Source of the DNA: Mauremys mutica
Taxonomy: Eukaryota > Chordata > Testudines > Geoemydidae
NCBI RefSeq assembly: GCF_020497125.1
Contig: NC_059072.1
Span: forward strand, 68,579,697 to 68,643,696
Direction: 5' to 3'
DNA: 64,000 nucleotides
The notes under the pieces: generated by a model
What the model was told of the DNA's origin: nothing
Databases searched by the model: none
What the model saw: the letters and a program-made list of their open reading frames with translations, nothing else
Shown here: positions 36,155-49,614 of the stretch, piece after piece
Layout: every line of letters starts with the position of its first letter
How positions within the stretch are numbered: the stretch's first letter is position 1
Made by a program: the position numbers and the translations under genes

Positions 36155-37100
36155 TTGTGGTCTAGTCTTCTAGGTCTGCAAAAAAGGAGATTGGAAATCC
36201 TTGTGGAGTTTGTTTGGATTTTTCTGGAATACTGTGCACAATTATGCTCTCCTGTGTTTAAGAAAGATGAATTCAAATTGGAGCAGGTGCAGAGAAGTGC
36301 TACTAGGATGATCAGAGGAATGGAATACCTACCTTATGAGAGGATACTCAAGGAGTTTGGCTTGTTTAGCCTAACCAAAAGAAGGCTGAGGGGAAATATG
36401 ATTGCTCTCTGTAAATACATCAGAAGGATAAATATCAGGGAGGGAGAGGAGTTATTTAAGTTAAGTGCCAATGGATATAAACTGGCCATCAACAAGTTTA
36501 GGCTTAACATTAGGGTTGAAGGTTTCTAATCATTGGAGTGAAGGAGTTCTGGAACAGCCCCCCAATGGGAGCAGTCGGGGCAAAAAACCTAACTAGTTTC
36601 AAGCCTGAGTTTGATAAGTTTATGGAGGGGATGATATGATGAGATTGCCTGCAATGGAATGTGATCCATCTGCAACCGCTAGTAGCAAAAATCCGCAATG
36701 GGCAGCGATGGGGAGGGCTCTTAGTTACTACAGAAGATTCTTTCCCAAGTGTCTGGCTGGTGGGACTTGCTGACATGCTCAGGGTTCAACTGGTTGCCAT
36801 AATTGGGATCAGGAAGGAATTTTCCTCCAGGTCAGATTGGCAGAGACCTTAGGGAGTTTTCATCTTCCTTTGCAGCATGAGGCCTGGGTCACTTGCTGGC
36901 TTAAACTAGAATAAATAAAGGATTCTCTGTAACTTTTGAAGTCTTTAAATCATGATTTGAGGATTTCAGTAACTCAGCCAAAGGTTATAGTGCTATTAGA
37001 GGATGGGGTGGATGAGGTTCTGTGGCCCACAATGTGCAGGAGGTCAGACTAGATAATCACAATGGGCCCTTCTGGCCTTAAAGTCTATGAGTCTGTGATA
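36155..37100 (+). mobile_element. CR1/L3-like LINE 3' end
   Basis: A short open frame (36155-36529) shows the CR1 ORF2 C-terminus: ILEYCAQLCSPVFKK-like, LEQVQRSATRMIRG, FGLFSLTKRRLRGN. After it comes the long 3' UTR of the older CR1/L3 type (ggtcagattggcagagacct, caggaggtcagactagataa, tcacaatgggcccttctggc) and the end aaagtctatgagtctgtga. More diverged than the CR1 at 29-31 kb and of a different subfamily (different 3' UTR and tail). Confidence 0.82.
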
Positions 37101-37304
37101 CTTCACATGATTGCATGGGTGTAACGGACAGCACAATGTACATTTGTATCTCTGTGCTTGAGATGTGTAAGTAGATACTGCTCCAGCTGCAGAAATGATG
37201 TGCTTTGTTGTATTCAGCTTTGTTTGCTATATGCATATGGGTAATTAATAGTAACCTTCCAAATCATATTTTCCTCTGTCTGGCAGTTGCATGATCTTCC
37301 CTCT

Positions 37305-37322
37305 CCTTCCTTCCTTCCTTCC
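37305..37322. repeat. Short (CCTT)n microsatellite
   Basis: About four and a half CCTT units within a pyrimidine-rich stretch, 220 bp before a TRHDE exon. Confidence 0.85.
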
Positions 37323-37546
37323 AATCAGCAGGTGTGTAACATGTGTGTATGTGTTGCGAAATTTTTAAGATTCTATTGATCATGTACTTAGTAACACTTT
37401 TCTTGCACATTTAAACATCATCATTAAAGAAATATATTTTTAAAAATAGGATAATAATAGATAAAATTGAATATTTCATAATAATGTGTATCACTGATTT
37501 GGAAAAAGCAGCCCAATAACTTATTTTCCTCTGTTGTCTCCCACAG

Positions 37547-37612
37547 GGTGCAGCTTTAATTCGAATGTTGGCTAATTTTATGGGTCACTCTGTATTTCAG
37601 ATGGGCTTACAA
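37547..37612 (+). CDS. TRHDE: TRHDE internal exon (GAALIRML block)
   Basis: A 66-bp, 22-codon exon, phase 0 at both ends, with acceptor ...ctcccacag and a consensus donor gtaagt. The peptide begins GAALIRMLANFMGH and ends FQMGLQ. It completes the M1 Y-x-K-G-A-x-x-x-R-M block begun by the exon at 7825. In this family the block lines the active site next to the catalytic tyrosine. The conserved Gly-Ala and Arg-Met are intact. It joins in frame to the exon at 53267. An apparent open frame running on past 37612 reads intron and is not coding. Confidence 0.93.
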
Positions 37613-40139
37613 GTAAGTAGAAAGCATTCTGTCTTTTTTATGTGTATTTGTAACCTTTGGCTATTTTTTGTTTGTTTTCAAGCAAGTATTTGTGCTAGTG
37701 TTTCTCTTTTTAAAGTTTTCAACGGTTGTGACATCATCATGTCCATGAAGATAAATTTGATAGGAAGCATTAGTTTGTATAACATCAGAGCCATCACTCA
37801 GCAAATGAAAGAATTCTCAGTGTGTCAAGTGCCACACAGTTTCACTTTCATTTGGTGTACATCACCAAGTGAAAATCATTTTCAGATATGTAAGGAACTT
37901 GATTATCCGTCACTGAAAGAGCTTGCTGAGGCAACAGCCACTTTGCTTCAATTACATTTAAATTTTAATATAAAATAAAAATGAGCTATGTCAATCTCAC
38001 TAGAAAATACGTGGCTGCGAAGTTAATCATATTTTTCAGATAAATACTTCCACCTGCCCCAGCAAAACCCTGGAGTTTTACTTTTACCTTTGATGAACAT
38101 AGAGTGCTCTTTGCTTTAATTATATTTTGAAAACTCCCTCTGCCTTTAAAAGAGGTTTAAAGAAATAACACTTCTGTTCAAAGAGAGAGAGAAATTCACT
38201 GTGGATGAACTTTTACCAAGGATGAACTTTTTCAGCAGTAATTCAGAATCCCGTTATATTTCGTAAACCATTTTAAAACAAAACAAACATAAAAAAAGGA
38301 ACTCCCTTTATTTCTGTTTAAGTATTAAGAAATCTGTTAAGAAATCTGTTTAAGTAAATCATGTTACAGGCAACTGTGATTGATGAATTATGTATGATGC
38401 AGTCTGCTACTTAGAAATGTCCTTTAAAGTAAATTGATGTTCACCTGAAATACAATTATGCTAAGATGGAAAGAGCAATCAATCTTATCTGTTCTTAGTA
38501 AGCTTTTCATTTTGAAATTTAAATAAACTACATATGGGATCAGGTCATATTTTAACACAGTAATTCTACCTCTAACCAAAATGGATTGAAAGATAAAATA
38601 TAAAATAAAAGTTAAATAAATACACTGGTTATGTCATATAAATATGTATTTAATGTGATATACAATGAAAAGAATCCCATTGAGGAAATGTCGCTTTTCT
38701 AGAAAGTTTGCAGGACTTTGATCAATCAAGCTTTGGAAGATAACTGGGTCACGGGAGCCAGAAGGCTCTTTTCAGATCACTGGCCTTATCTTCTACCCCA
38801 GACAATAGGCCTTCATCTGAAAGGGTTTCCAGGCACAAACTTGTGCACATGAAGAGCAAAATCCTCACTCTATTAAAGTCATTGGAACTTTTGCCATTGT
38901 CCCAAAGGAGCCAGGAATTCACCCAGATTTTTTTCCCTGTTAATATAGAAATTTAAAGTGCTAGACTCTTGACATTTAAAATTTGTAATTGAAAGTATTC
39001 CCCATTGAAGCCTGCCCATGCAGAAAGTTTTCTCCACTCAAACATCTTCAGAACAAAAGTTTTAAACTCTGGCGATGCATTGTCAATAAATGTTACCTTG
39101 GCATCCATGATGGAGAACAATGTGGTAATGATGAAGAATGTAAAAAGCTTTAGTATCACAACAGTCCATGCAACATAAATCAAATTGATTAGCCATTTAC
39201 TGTGCATGTATTGCCATTGAAATCAAGGTATTACTCAGTGTTTGTATGGATAGCAGAATTATACCTTAAGTGAAGAACAGATGAAAGAAGAATGATGGTA
39301 ACAAGCACTGGGGGGTACGGAGAGGTAAGGGCCAGACTAGCTCCTTTCTTTTCTCCTTATCCCTTTATTTTTTCTTATCATAATTGCATACCATCACCAG
39401 GTATGTGTTTTCTTTCTCATAATACCTCAACAAAAATCCTTATCAAAAAAGCCATTGATTTTGCTAAAATGAATTAGAAAAAAAGATGATAAAGACAAAA
39501 GAGTGGGCTTTTTGTTAAATACATATGAACAATGAATGTACACTAAAGCAACTGCCATAGCATAGAGATCTATATGACCCTGGTATCCAGCAAACCATTT
39601 GTGAGGGGATAGAGAGCAGGCAGAATTACTGTATGAAGTACTGATTTTCACAGCATACATTGGTTTGAACCTATCACGAGTAACTGGCCTGTTTCTTCAG
39701 ATATGCTTTTGAATTGCCATTGAATTATAATGTTGGACCTCCATGATGAATTTTTTCTCGGTCTTGAAAGGCTATTGGTTCGCCACTATGACTACCAGAC
39801 ACTGGAGAGGCTTGGTCAGCATCACTCTCTGATAATGTTTCTGAACTGCATAAGCTTGTGGAGTTGGATTTGCTGAGTTAGTTTCAGCATTCAGTCACCA
39901 CCAAGGACAGTAACTTGTAATATAGGTTTAGATTTTGGGTGGGATTTTATCTGTAAATGTTGTTCCGTATGTGAGTACTTGGAATGGATGTGTTCTTTAT
40001 ATGATTTTGTATCACTGAATTTGATTTATTGGAAAGGTTTATTGCTACAAGCCTAGAACACCTCTCTGTGTTATCAGTGACTTCTCATATTAAATGTGGC
40101 TAGTAAACACAGTAGTTCAGAGGTCTAGTGTTGTGTTCA

Positions 40140-40930
40140 AACAGGCATCCACTGGCATTTCAAGCTCCCTTATGAGGCTCTTCTGTGCCAGTTCATTCAT
40201 ATTTATTTTATACTTGGTTTGATTATTTCTTAGCCCAATGTGTATGGATATATGTTTGTCAACATTACATTTCATTTGTAATGTGGCAGCTCATAGATCA
40301 TACAAATCTGTATCCTTTTGAACTTCACTTGCTGCTGTATTTGTGTTCATCACTCACTCTGAGTGCATCATCAGCAGTTTGAATTAGTTTACTGTAGGAA
40401 CCTCAGGCTCTATGATAAATTATAACCTTATGTACATTAAATTGTACACAGTATATCTGGGAGAAGTCCTTTTGCACGGTCCCTTGGATAGACATGTAAT
40501 GACTTGGTGCTGAGTGGTCACTATATTGAAACTGATAGGCCAACCTTTTAGAAGAGCAGTCTAGGGAAATGTGGAATATTGGCTATTTTTCACTACCATA
40601 AAAGTTGCCATTTGGACCAAGCTCCTTTCATCTGTAGTATTTATTCACAGCTCTTTAAACAATTTTGCATTCCTGTGTTCCACGCTGAATTATTGTGGCT
40701 CTTAAATTATGCAACAGTCTGGCATGTGGAACTCTGTCGAAGACTTCCTACATTTCAAATAAATCAGTACGCTGTACACTATTACCTGACTTGTTTCTAA
40801 GCTCCATTCAAGAGTCTAGAAGGAGTAGATTCACCTTTCCTTATCCATGTGTTCTACACTTTCATCAGTTAACATTAAAAGTAAACCAAAAAACATCTTC
40901 TGGAGTTGACCCACTGCCACTGCGGGTCCA
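40140..40930 (-). repeat. Possible ancient CR1-like fragment
   Basis: On the minus strand, phrases such as those complementing 'atccttttgaacttcacttg', 'gcatcatcagcagtttg' and 'ggaactctgtcgaagacttc' occur in the same order as in the antisense of CR1-type RT (compare 49300-49600 here). Very diverged; no usable frame. Confidence 0.4.
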
Positions 40931-41206
40931 AGATCATGTGGGAACAATAATGTCAACAAGAGTGCCAGCACCTACTGCCTTCTCTGACCTCTCTCCAATT
41001 CTAATATTCTCACTGTCTGTCACTCTTGACGTTGAGATTATACTAATTAAATTAATTCACCTCTAAAGTTTTTCTTTAAAGGGATTTGTATTTTTTTCTT
41101 AAGAGTTAAGTAAGTAAGCAAAAATACAGGCTTGAAGGACTTGTATAAAACACTATTGATTTAATATTTTTTTCCTATAAAATATAAAAATGTGTAGCAT
41201 ATTATT

Positions 41207-41273
41207 GGCCTGTTCAAAGGCCATTGAAGTCAATGAGAGTCTTTCCATTGACTCCAGTGGGCTTTGGATCAGA
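41207..41273. repeat. Short palindromic repeat (CCATTGAAGTCAATG type)
   Basis: Left part caaaggccattgaagtcaat is mirrored by right part ccattgactccagtgggctt on the opposite strand, an imperfect palindrome of about 67 bases. A second copy of the same plan is at 59128-59194. Confidence 0.6.
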
Positions 41274-41539
41274 ATGTATCTACATATTACAAACACAAAA
41301 TATTTGTTAAAAGAACATTACTAAGGTTGCAAAGTCAAGCACTCAAAAGTTAGGAAATGCCAAAATTAAGATTTCCTATGCAATCGTAACTTGGTCCCCT
41401 TTTGTATATAATTAGAAACTGTCGCATAAAACATGTGATCACTTACTTTTTTCTCCATAGGGCCCCTGTGTCTTTCGGTTCACCCGTAATGAGCATTTAT
41501 TCAATATTTTTTTTATCCTCATTGTTCAATGTGTGGTCC

Positions 41540-41915
41540 CAAGAGAGCATACTCTAGTGGGCACAGACTCTTCTTGCCATTGCCAGTCCCCCAAAACTTG
41601 ACCCCTTCTCGCCTGTGCTCTCCAAGCTGTCTCTGTCCCAGTTCTGTTTCTTCCCATCCCAGTCTTCTCTCCAGTCCCAGTCTCAGGTTTTCACCTGAGT
41701 TCCAGTCTCCTTGCCCCATCAGTACCAGTTCCCTCCACCCCAGCTCCTCTTCTGATCTCTCTCTTCCTTCCCCATTACAAGTTCCTGGGCCGTGTCTGCC
41801 TTCCTTCCTTGGCCTCCAATCTCAGTCTCCCACTACTCCCTTCCTGGCTCCTTGCCTCAGTCTCCTCACTCCCAATCTCCTTGTCCAACCAGTCCCAGTC
41901 TTCCCTCCTCAATGA
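41540..41915. repeat. C/T-rich degenerate tandem tract
   Basis: Strong pyrimidine bias with recurring CCCAGTCTC/CCAGTCTCCTTG-type words through 375 bases. Reads as a decayed minisatellite. The proline/serine-rich open frames are composition artefacts. Confidence 0.55.
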
Positions 41916-44900
41916 TGTTAGACTCAGTGATATGGCATGTAGTACAAATGTATCCTTTTGACGTGCATTCATTGACTTTCATTCTCATATTTTGTTGCAT
42001 GTGAAGCCCATTTATTATGATTTTCTCCTACAATTTTATTATGGGAATTATTAAGAGAAAGATCTATTGATATGAATCCTCAGATAACATCAGCTGGCTC
42101 GTTAGCTATTTTAAGATACAGTAAAGTATGCATATTTTCTTTCCAAATAAACTTATATTTTTCCTGATGTGGGCTCAGTAGCAATCTCATCCCTGTTCCT
42201 ATGAACCAGCAGAATGGAATCTACAGAGTGTAGAAAAGTACACATTTTATGCCTGATCCTACAGTCATTGTACAATCAGAATGTCCACTGGCTTCTAAGA
42301 AATTAACTGGGATTTTACGAGCACAAAGATTTCAGAATTGGGTTACTTGTAAGTCCTTGTTAGATAGTACACGCTTAAAACCAGAACAAGCAATTTCATT
42401 TCCATGCAGACCAATGAGGAAAATTTGAAAAGAAGCTGGATCCATACCGAACAAAACAAGACTTTGTTTGAGCTCTTGTTAAATACGATTTTCCTGAAGA
42501 TTCAGTTGTTGATCTTAAATAGTCAAAGTTCACCAACTATTACCACACATTAGAATCTGATATACCACCATTTTCCTCATAGCTATAATAAGACATAAAT
42601 TGTAACTTTATTGTATCTTTTGACAAATGTTGACTTTTTAATGACAGCCACTGTAATTGCACAACTAAATGTGTTTTCAAAAAATTACTGTGAGAGAATT
42701 TGTTGATGTAAATCAAAGCAATGAGTCTATCGGCATAAAGCCTAGAAAGGAAGTATCTCAATATTAGTTTTTTGCCGTAGAATCCTGTTTTCTATGATAG
42801 TGGTGGAAAGAATGGGTTAGTGCTCTTAGCAATTTAAACAAACAAACAAAATTAGTTGTGCACAAATAGAAATATCCAATGTAAAGAAAATATATTATTC
42901 TGAGTCTTTGGCCAAATTTTGCAAAAGTATTTGAAGTTTTAGTATATGACAGTCTTCAGCACAGAGAAAAAATGTTAGATAGATTGACAGGAAATCACAA
43001 ACAGCTGATAAACATGGTTGAAGCTTCACAGTTGATGATCTTCTCATCTATTCATTCTTATTTTAAAGATCTGCCAGGATGTTATTTTCTAGATACAGTA
43101 GTGACACAGAAATTATGTTCTTAGTGAATTATCTCCGGTGATTTCTGCTGAGATTGTTATACTGAACGGCATTGTTACATTGTTTCTTTCCTGGGGTTTC
43201 TGTAGAAAGAATGTTATTGAAAAGGTACAGCGGAGCAATTGTCTGTGTTGGTAGTTATCCCTGACACTGATTAATGAAGAGTTGTGATCAGCTGGGACTG
43301 CCTCAATTAACAAAGGCCATTCAAATACCTCAGGAAGACATTCCCTTTTTTGTGTGGATTTTAAAAATACTTACTGAACAATATTTTTGTTCCTTTTAAA
43401 ATGTATTAAAACAAAAAAGCTAAAATTAATGTTCAAATTCAGTACAATATTGCACTTCAATTTCAAGCAATACTTTATTTCTGTGGGGCTTGTCCTTAGT
43501 TCAGTTGTTTAGCATAATACATCAAATACATTTTTCCTTAAAGCAAAGCTTAATGTGCTAGCAGGTGTCTTACTGCAAAACAGCCACCATCAGACTGTTA
43601 TAAGCTATAACTCTGCCATCCTTCTAATAGTTCCCTGTTGATTTCTAATGCAGATTGTTTTGCCCCCACACTGCAGTTGCCTTCATCATGTTCCAGAATG
43701 GGTCCTCCTTTACATATAATTAGCTAGTAGGGGAGGTTAGACTCTTGTAAGAGATAGAAACCTCTGTGTATAGCCATTCTGGTCTTTTTAACCAGAATTA
43801 CCAGTCAGGCATGGCACGTGTAAAAGTATTATGACACTGGGCACCTGCTTGGGAACAAGGTTTGAATCTGTCCAATTTAAATATGCCTGTTTACGTGAGA
43901 TTTAATTTATCACAATTTCAGGGCTTCACAAATTATATATCCTGTATGATGCAAAGTTTAGGAGCCTGATTCTTCTCTCATCTTGGAGTCACAATGGTGT
44001 AACAATATTTACTTGAATGGAATTACTCCTGATATACACCAGTCACTGGTTGAAGTCTGGTCCCTTTTCTTTGCTAAGAAGATGCATATATAGAAAAACA
44101 GAGAATCCCATCGTATTAATTATAACACTTTTTCTCCCTTTCCTACCCTTTTCTGTTACCATCTCTTGTTATGCCTAAACTTAGATGGTAAGGTGTTTAG
44201 GTCTCCTGTCTTTTTATGTTCCATCAAGTGCCTATTGCACTTGAGGCATGAGGGGGGGAATCTTTCAGAAACACTCACCATTGGGTTAATTCTATTCCCA
44301 TTTAAATCAATAGTAAAACTCCCATTGATTCACATAGCTCCAGCATCACAGATCTGAGTATTTCCATAATATAGGGAAGTATTTGTGGATAACTAAGAAA
44401 AGGGGAAAAGTAAAAATACTATAATTATGCTGGTTTATACAGTAGTGTTAGCTCAAGAGAGAATTAAGATTTATTTCCATGTAATGTTCCAGTATCACTC
44501 TTCATGATTAGTAGTTATAGCTTGTTGTTTCAATATAATGATTTAATTGCAGATATGGCATGATGACAGTGGATGTTTTCTGATTGCTGATAATTACAAG
44601 CATTATATCACTGTAGTATAGGAAACAAATATAAATATTTCCTTTAAAAATAAAGGGATGGATCCCCAGCTGGTGTAGATTGGTTTAGCTCCATTGGCTT
44701 CATTGACTGACTATCACTATTACACCTACTGAGGAACTGACCTGAAGAGAAGGCAGGACAGCAGTTGAAATGAACACTTGTGTGGTGATGCAGCTGAGAG
44801 ATGAGCATGCCTTTCAAACCTTGTTTAAATTCTGCTCAACACTTGTGTTTTCTTCTTTGATTCTGAAAGTAAACTAAAGAAATTACTGATTGATGGGCAT

Positions 44901-45148
44901 TTTAAATCAATTAATACATTAATTACATAATTAAATAAATAAAACTGACAGGTTAAAGCCCAATCTTGTGGTAACCTCCGTACAGCTAGTGGAAAATTGA
45001 ACTTGTTTGGGTATTATTGAAAATGTTCTGCCACTGTTGGAAGAGGTAGAAACCTGGTTTAAAGAGATGATATCCCAATAGAGGAGGTACAGTATTCTGT
45101 AGAACAGTTAAAATCATACCTGAAAATAGTAGTTATTAAAAAAATTAG

Positions 45149-45264
45149 GGCCAAGATTTTTAAAAATGACTAATGGTTTTGGGTGTCTGATCTGAGAAAC
45201 TTTCTGTTTTTCAGCAAGTGCTGAGTCAACCAGAATCACTAACCATTTTTTAAAATGTTGGCCA
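45149..45264. repeat. Short palindromic repeat, diverged
   Basis: Starts ggccaagatttttaaaaatg and ends cattttttaaaatgttggcc, so the ends are inverted copies of each other. The same general plan as 10443-10560 and 55142-55242. Confidence 0.5.
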
Positions 45265-46454
45265 AAGAAACTGTTATTTGGCACAGATTGAGCGGATGAC
45301 ATCATTTATATCTATACAGTTATGAGAGGCATAGAGAGAAGATATAATAGTTTTTAGCACTTCTATATGATTTGCATGTTCAAAGTGATATATAAGCATT
45401 AGTTAATTAATATTAATTAAGCAAGGCTTAGAGTAAGTGTCAAATGAAAGAATAGAAGTACATAAGCTTAATCCAAGGAAGTATCAGGCCCTAACAGGAT
45501 TTTCTTAAGGAAAACTACATTAAAAAAGCATCAAAATTATACATTAACCATCTCAATCCCAGTCAAAATTGTGATATTAACCCTCCTGTACAACTGGTTT
45601 ATACATTAAATTATTAGGACAAATGTTCTTGTCATTGGGTATTATGATTTTAGGGTCATATTCTGATAATTGCACCAATATACACCTGGAGCGACACAGT
45701 TAATGTTAATAAAAATTAAAATTGTGAAACTCTGCTCTTTCTGGTTTTCTCCATGGCTGGCATTAGAAATAAAGCAGTATCCTGAAAGAAATTATTCTTG
45801 TGGTATTTCTCATCTTGTTGAAACTAAGTAATCTTGCATATGAGACTGATCTGTTGAGATATCCAAACTAAAAAGATTTGGATATGTTTCAGATAAACAA
45901 TCAACCTGTTGGGTGCTTATCCTAGCTTCTGTACTTTGAGGTTCACCTGTCAATTACAACCTTAACATTCTTTTAGGCAAAAGTCTGATCCATTACTAAC
46001 ACGTTTATCTGCTGCCCAGCACTAGCATCATGGTGCTTTTGTCAGCATTTTGACACCATCACCAACTCACCTCTCCTAGCTTCTTCTGCTCAGAGAGGGT
46101 TGGATCACCATGATCACTGGTTGCCCTCACCCCCAAAGGGTTACCAGGCAAGGTCAGAAAAGTGTGACAACGCAGGAGAGCAGGCAACCATTGCTATGAA
46201 AAGGTGAAGATTTCCGCACCTTTTTCAGTGAATTTTAGAAACATACTTGTAAAGAAATGGAAAAACTCTAAAATAAGCTTTTTCCCCCAAAGTGTGACTC
46301 ACTGCTCTTCTTTCTCTTAGCAGGTGCTATTGCATTAAGTCATCACCGTAATGCTTTTTTAAATCATGCCTCTTCTACAGTGCTAACAGAGGGTCAGGAT
46401 CTCGCAGAAGAATTTGCCTATACAAAGAATACACCTGTGATAGTATCAATAATA

Positions 46455-46798
46455 CAATAGAATTTCAGAGTTACGAACAGCTCAGGAATGGAGGCTGTTC
46501 GTAACTCTGAAATGTTTGTAACTCTGAACAAAACGTTATGGTTGTTTTTTCAAAAGTTTACAACTGAACATTGACTTAATACAGCTTTGAAACTTTACTA
46601 TGCAGAAAAAAATGCTACTTTCCCTTTATTTTTTTTAGTAGTTTACATTTAACAGAGTACTGTACTGTATTCGCTTTTCTTTTTCTTTTTCTTTAATGTC
46701 TCTGCTGCTGCCTGATTGTGTACTTCCAGTTCCAAATAAGGTGTGTGGTTGACTGGGCAGTTCGTAACTCTGATGTTCATATCTCTGAGGTTCTACTT
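46455..46798. mobile_element. Pogo-like MITE with internal hairpin
   Basis: Left end CAATAGAATTTCAGAGTTACG after TA (46453-46454); right end ...CTCTGAGGTTCTACTT. These are variants of the CAGTAGAACCTCA ends at 15554 and 16310. Just inside the left end is a perfect 16-bp inverted repeat, CAGAGTTACGAACAGC (46466-46481) and its complement at 46494-46509, around a 12-nt loop. The word GTAACTCTGA appears again at 46515 and 46763. About 344 bp, non-coding. Confidence 0.72.
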
Positions 46799-48431
46799 CG
46801 CTTGTATCCCAGGGGCGTGCTAGCACCAAGTTTTAAGGCCATTTTTGTGGGATGATATTTCATGGTTTGTTTATTTGGATAATTATTTTTGCCTTAGTGA
46901 CAGGCCAGTAACTAAATACTGAATGCATTTTAATGCAGCAGCAAATTACAGTGTATCAAGGATAACACCATTTTTGTTCCTTCTGGTAACATTTGTTCAT
47001 GAATATTAACAAGTAATCTATGGATTGAACGTAATCTATGGATTTGATATTGCTCAAGCTGTTATTTTCCAACAAGACACACTGGAAACAATATTCAGGT
47101 AGCCTCAAATAAAACTGATACTAAAAGTGAAGTGGCTGATCTGTTTAGATGAGCTGAATGCTATTTTCCAACTTTGAGCTGGTTCTGCAGTGCTGTCTTT
47201 CTCTTTGCTAATTGCTCTGACCGTGGTTTTCTCTCACTGTTGGGGTACCTCTGCAGTTTGACTGACCCAGGTGCTAATGCTAACAGTTCTCTCCTCTCTG
47301 CAGGTTTATTCATCATCATCCAGGGTTTATTTTTTTGTACAATATCTCACATAAAAAAATCTCAGACCCACTTGTATACTCTAGTTCCTGCACTCACTGA
47401 TCTTGACCTCCTCTCTTTTAAAAAATCTTAAGCTTTTGTGTAGTACCATTGTCAATGCTCCATCACTGATTCTCAGACACTTTCAACTGTCACACTGTGT
47501 CAAAGCCATGTACAGAGCCTGACCCCTTGTCCAGACCTTTTACTTTGAGTGACAGATGGTGTCAAGATAACCTGAGGTCACAACTTTAATGCTAGCAGTC
47601 TCAAGGAGGCAAAAATAAGGTAGTGTGCCACCAGAGTCAGCATTCCATTAGAATGTGTTGGATGGCCAGATGTGAAGTTTACTTATCATTCCTGGACTCC
47701 CTGCAGAATGGTACTTATTAACCTTGAGAGCCAGAGTTCTGGAGACTTTTTCTACTTAAAGTCAGAGATTAAGCAGGTGTGACAGTTGCATAATCAGTCT
47801 ACAGGTACTTGTGCAACAGGAGCAAATCCATGGCTCAGGGTGGGGATGGGGGCAGGAGTATGAATCAAAGACATGGACAGAGGTGGGAGAGTGAGCATGA
47901 ATCCAGGACTATGGTGGCGAATAAATGGACTGCATTCAGATTAATGTTACTATACTGAAATCTTATTCTGAAATCGTTTTATGACCATCTTGAATGTATG
48001 TTATTCTCCTTTCTAACTCCTCTTGTATGATAGATTTCCAGCTGTTCTTAGGAAACCAAGTGGAATAAGTAGAGTTACTCAGCTTGTAGATAGTGTATCA
48101 GATTTCGATCTCAGTTACATCTGTGTAAATCTGGAGTAACTTCATTTATGTCAGTCAACTTGACAAATAAAACTAAGAGCAGAATTTGACTTGTATCTCT
48201 ATTTCAGTTCCCAACTGTAGATCTGACCTCTCTTTTGAGAGGAAGATACACATTATCTTTTTCCCCTTTTATATTATTTCCATCTCCAGGTGTCTATCAG
48301 TCACCATCTTTTATTAATTATAAATGTTATCATTCCTGGATGATGAAATTAGTTCAATTTTTCCTAACTGAAGGGGCTCAATGCCTTAGCAATACTGAGA
48401 AAGCTAGGATTGCAATGGAATAAAGCCCTTC

Positions 48432-49614
48432 TAGAATCATAGAATATTAGGGTTGGAAGAGATCTCAGGAGGTCATCTAGTCCAATCTCCTGCTCAAAGC
48501 AGGACCAACACCAACTAAATCATCCCAGACAGAACTTTGTCAATCCGGGCCTTAAGAACCTCTATGGATGGAGATTCCACCACCTCCCTAGGTAACATAT
48601 TCCAGTGCTTCACCACCCCCTTGGTGAAATAGTGTTTCCTAATATCCAACCTAGACCTCCCCCACTGCAACTTGAGACCATTGCTTCTTGTTCTGTCATC
48701 TGCCACCACTGAGAACAGCCTAGCTCCATCCTCTTTGGAACCCCCCTTCAGATAGTTGAAAACTGCTATCAAATCCCCCCTCATCCTTCTCTTCTGCAGA
48801 CTAAATAACCCCAGTTCCCTCAGCCTCTTCTCCTAAGTAATGTGCCCCAGCCCCCTAATCATTTTCGTTGCCCTCCACTGGACTCTCTCCAATTTGTCCA
48901 CATCGCTTCTGTAGTGGAGGGACCAAAACTGGATGCAGTAGTCCTGGTGTGGGCCTCACCCATGCCGAATAGAGGGGAATAATCACTTCCCTCGATCTGC
49001 TGGCAATGCTCCTACTAATACAGCCCAATATGCCGTTGGCCTTCTTGGCAACAAGGGCACGTTGCTGACTCATATCCAGCTTCTCGTCCACTGTAATCCC
49101 CAAGTCCCTTTCTGCAGAACTGCCACTTAGCCAGTCGTCCCCAGCCTGTAGCAGTGCATGGGATTTTTCTGTCCTAAGTGCAGGACTCTGCACTTGTCCT
49201 TGTTGAACATCATCAGATTTCTTTTGGCCCAATCCTCCAATTTGTCTGGGTCACTTTGGCCCCTATCCCTACCCTCCAGCGTATCTGCCTCTCCCCTCAG
49301 CTTAGTGTCATCTGCGAATTTGCTGAGGATGCAATTAATCCATCATCCAGATCATTAATAAAGATGTTGAACAAAACTGGCCCGAGGACCAACCCCGGGG
49401 GCACTCCGCTTGATACTGGCTGCCAACTAGACATCGAGCCATTGATCAGTACCGGTTGAGCCCAACAATCTAGCCAGCTTTCTATCCACCTTATAGTCCA
49501 TTCATCCAATCCATACTTTTTTAACTTGCTGGAAAGAATACTGTGGGAGACCATATCAAAAGCTTTGCTAAAGTCAAGATATATCACATTCACTGCTTTC
49601 CCCATATCCCTTCT
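48432..49614 (-). mobile_element. CR1 LINE, 5'-truncated, minus strand
   Basis: On the minus strand: a reverse-transcriptase segment (about 49605-49297) with [13 protein letters not shown] and [11 protein letters not shown], then frame-shifted C-terminal pieces (49232-48855 and 48784-48515) with an AERDLGI-type block and a '[14 protein letters not shown]' block, then a 3' end finishing in the tagaatcatagaatatt tail at 48432. This is the bird-like CR1 subfamily, different from the 29-31 kb copy in its 3' UTR and tail. At least two frame breaks lie between the pieces. Confidence 0.9.

Larger units (their letters stand above)
7963..37546 (+). other. TRHDE: TRHDE intron, about 29.6 kb, repeat-rich
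   Basis: Phase-0 intron between the catalytic-tyrosine exon and the next exon. It carries most of the transposons in the window, listed separately. No host exon was recognised inside. Stretches where I see nothing definable include 7963-9956, 10870-12930, 12971-14500, 21031-22650, 23316-24237, 25474-26800 and 27630-29003, apart from scattered AT-rich tracts and microsatellite traces. Confidence 0.85.
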
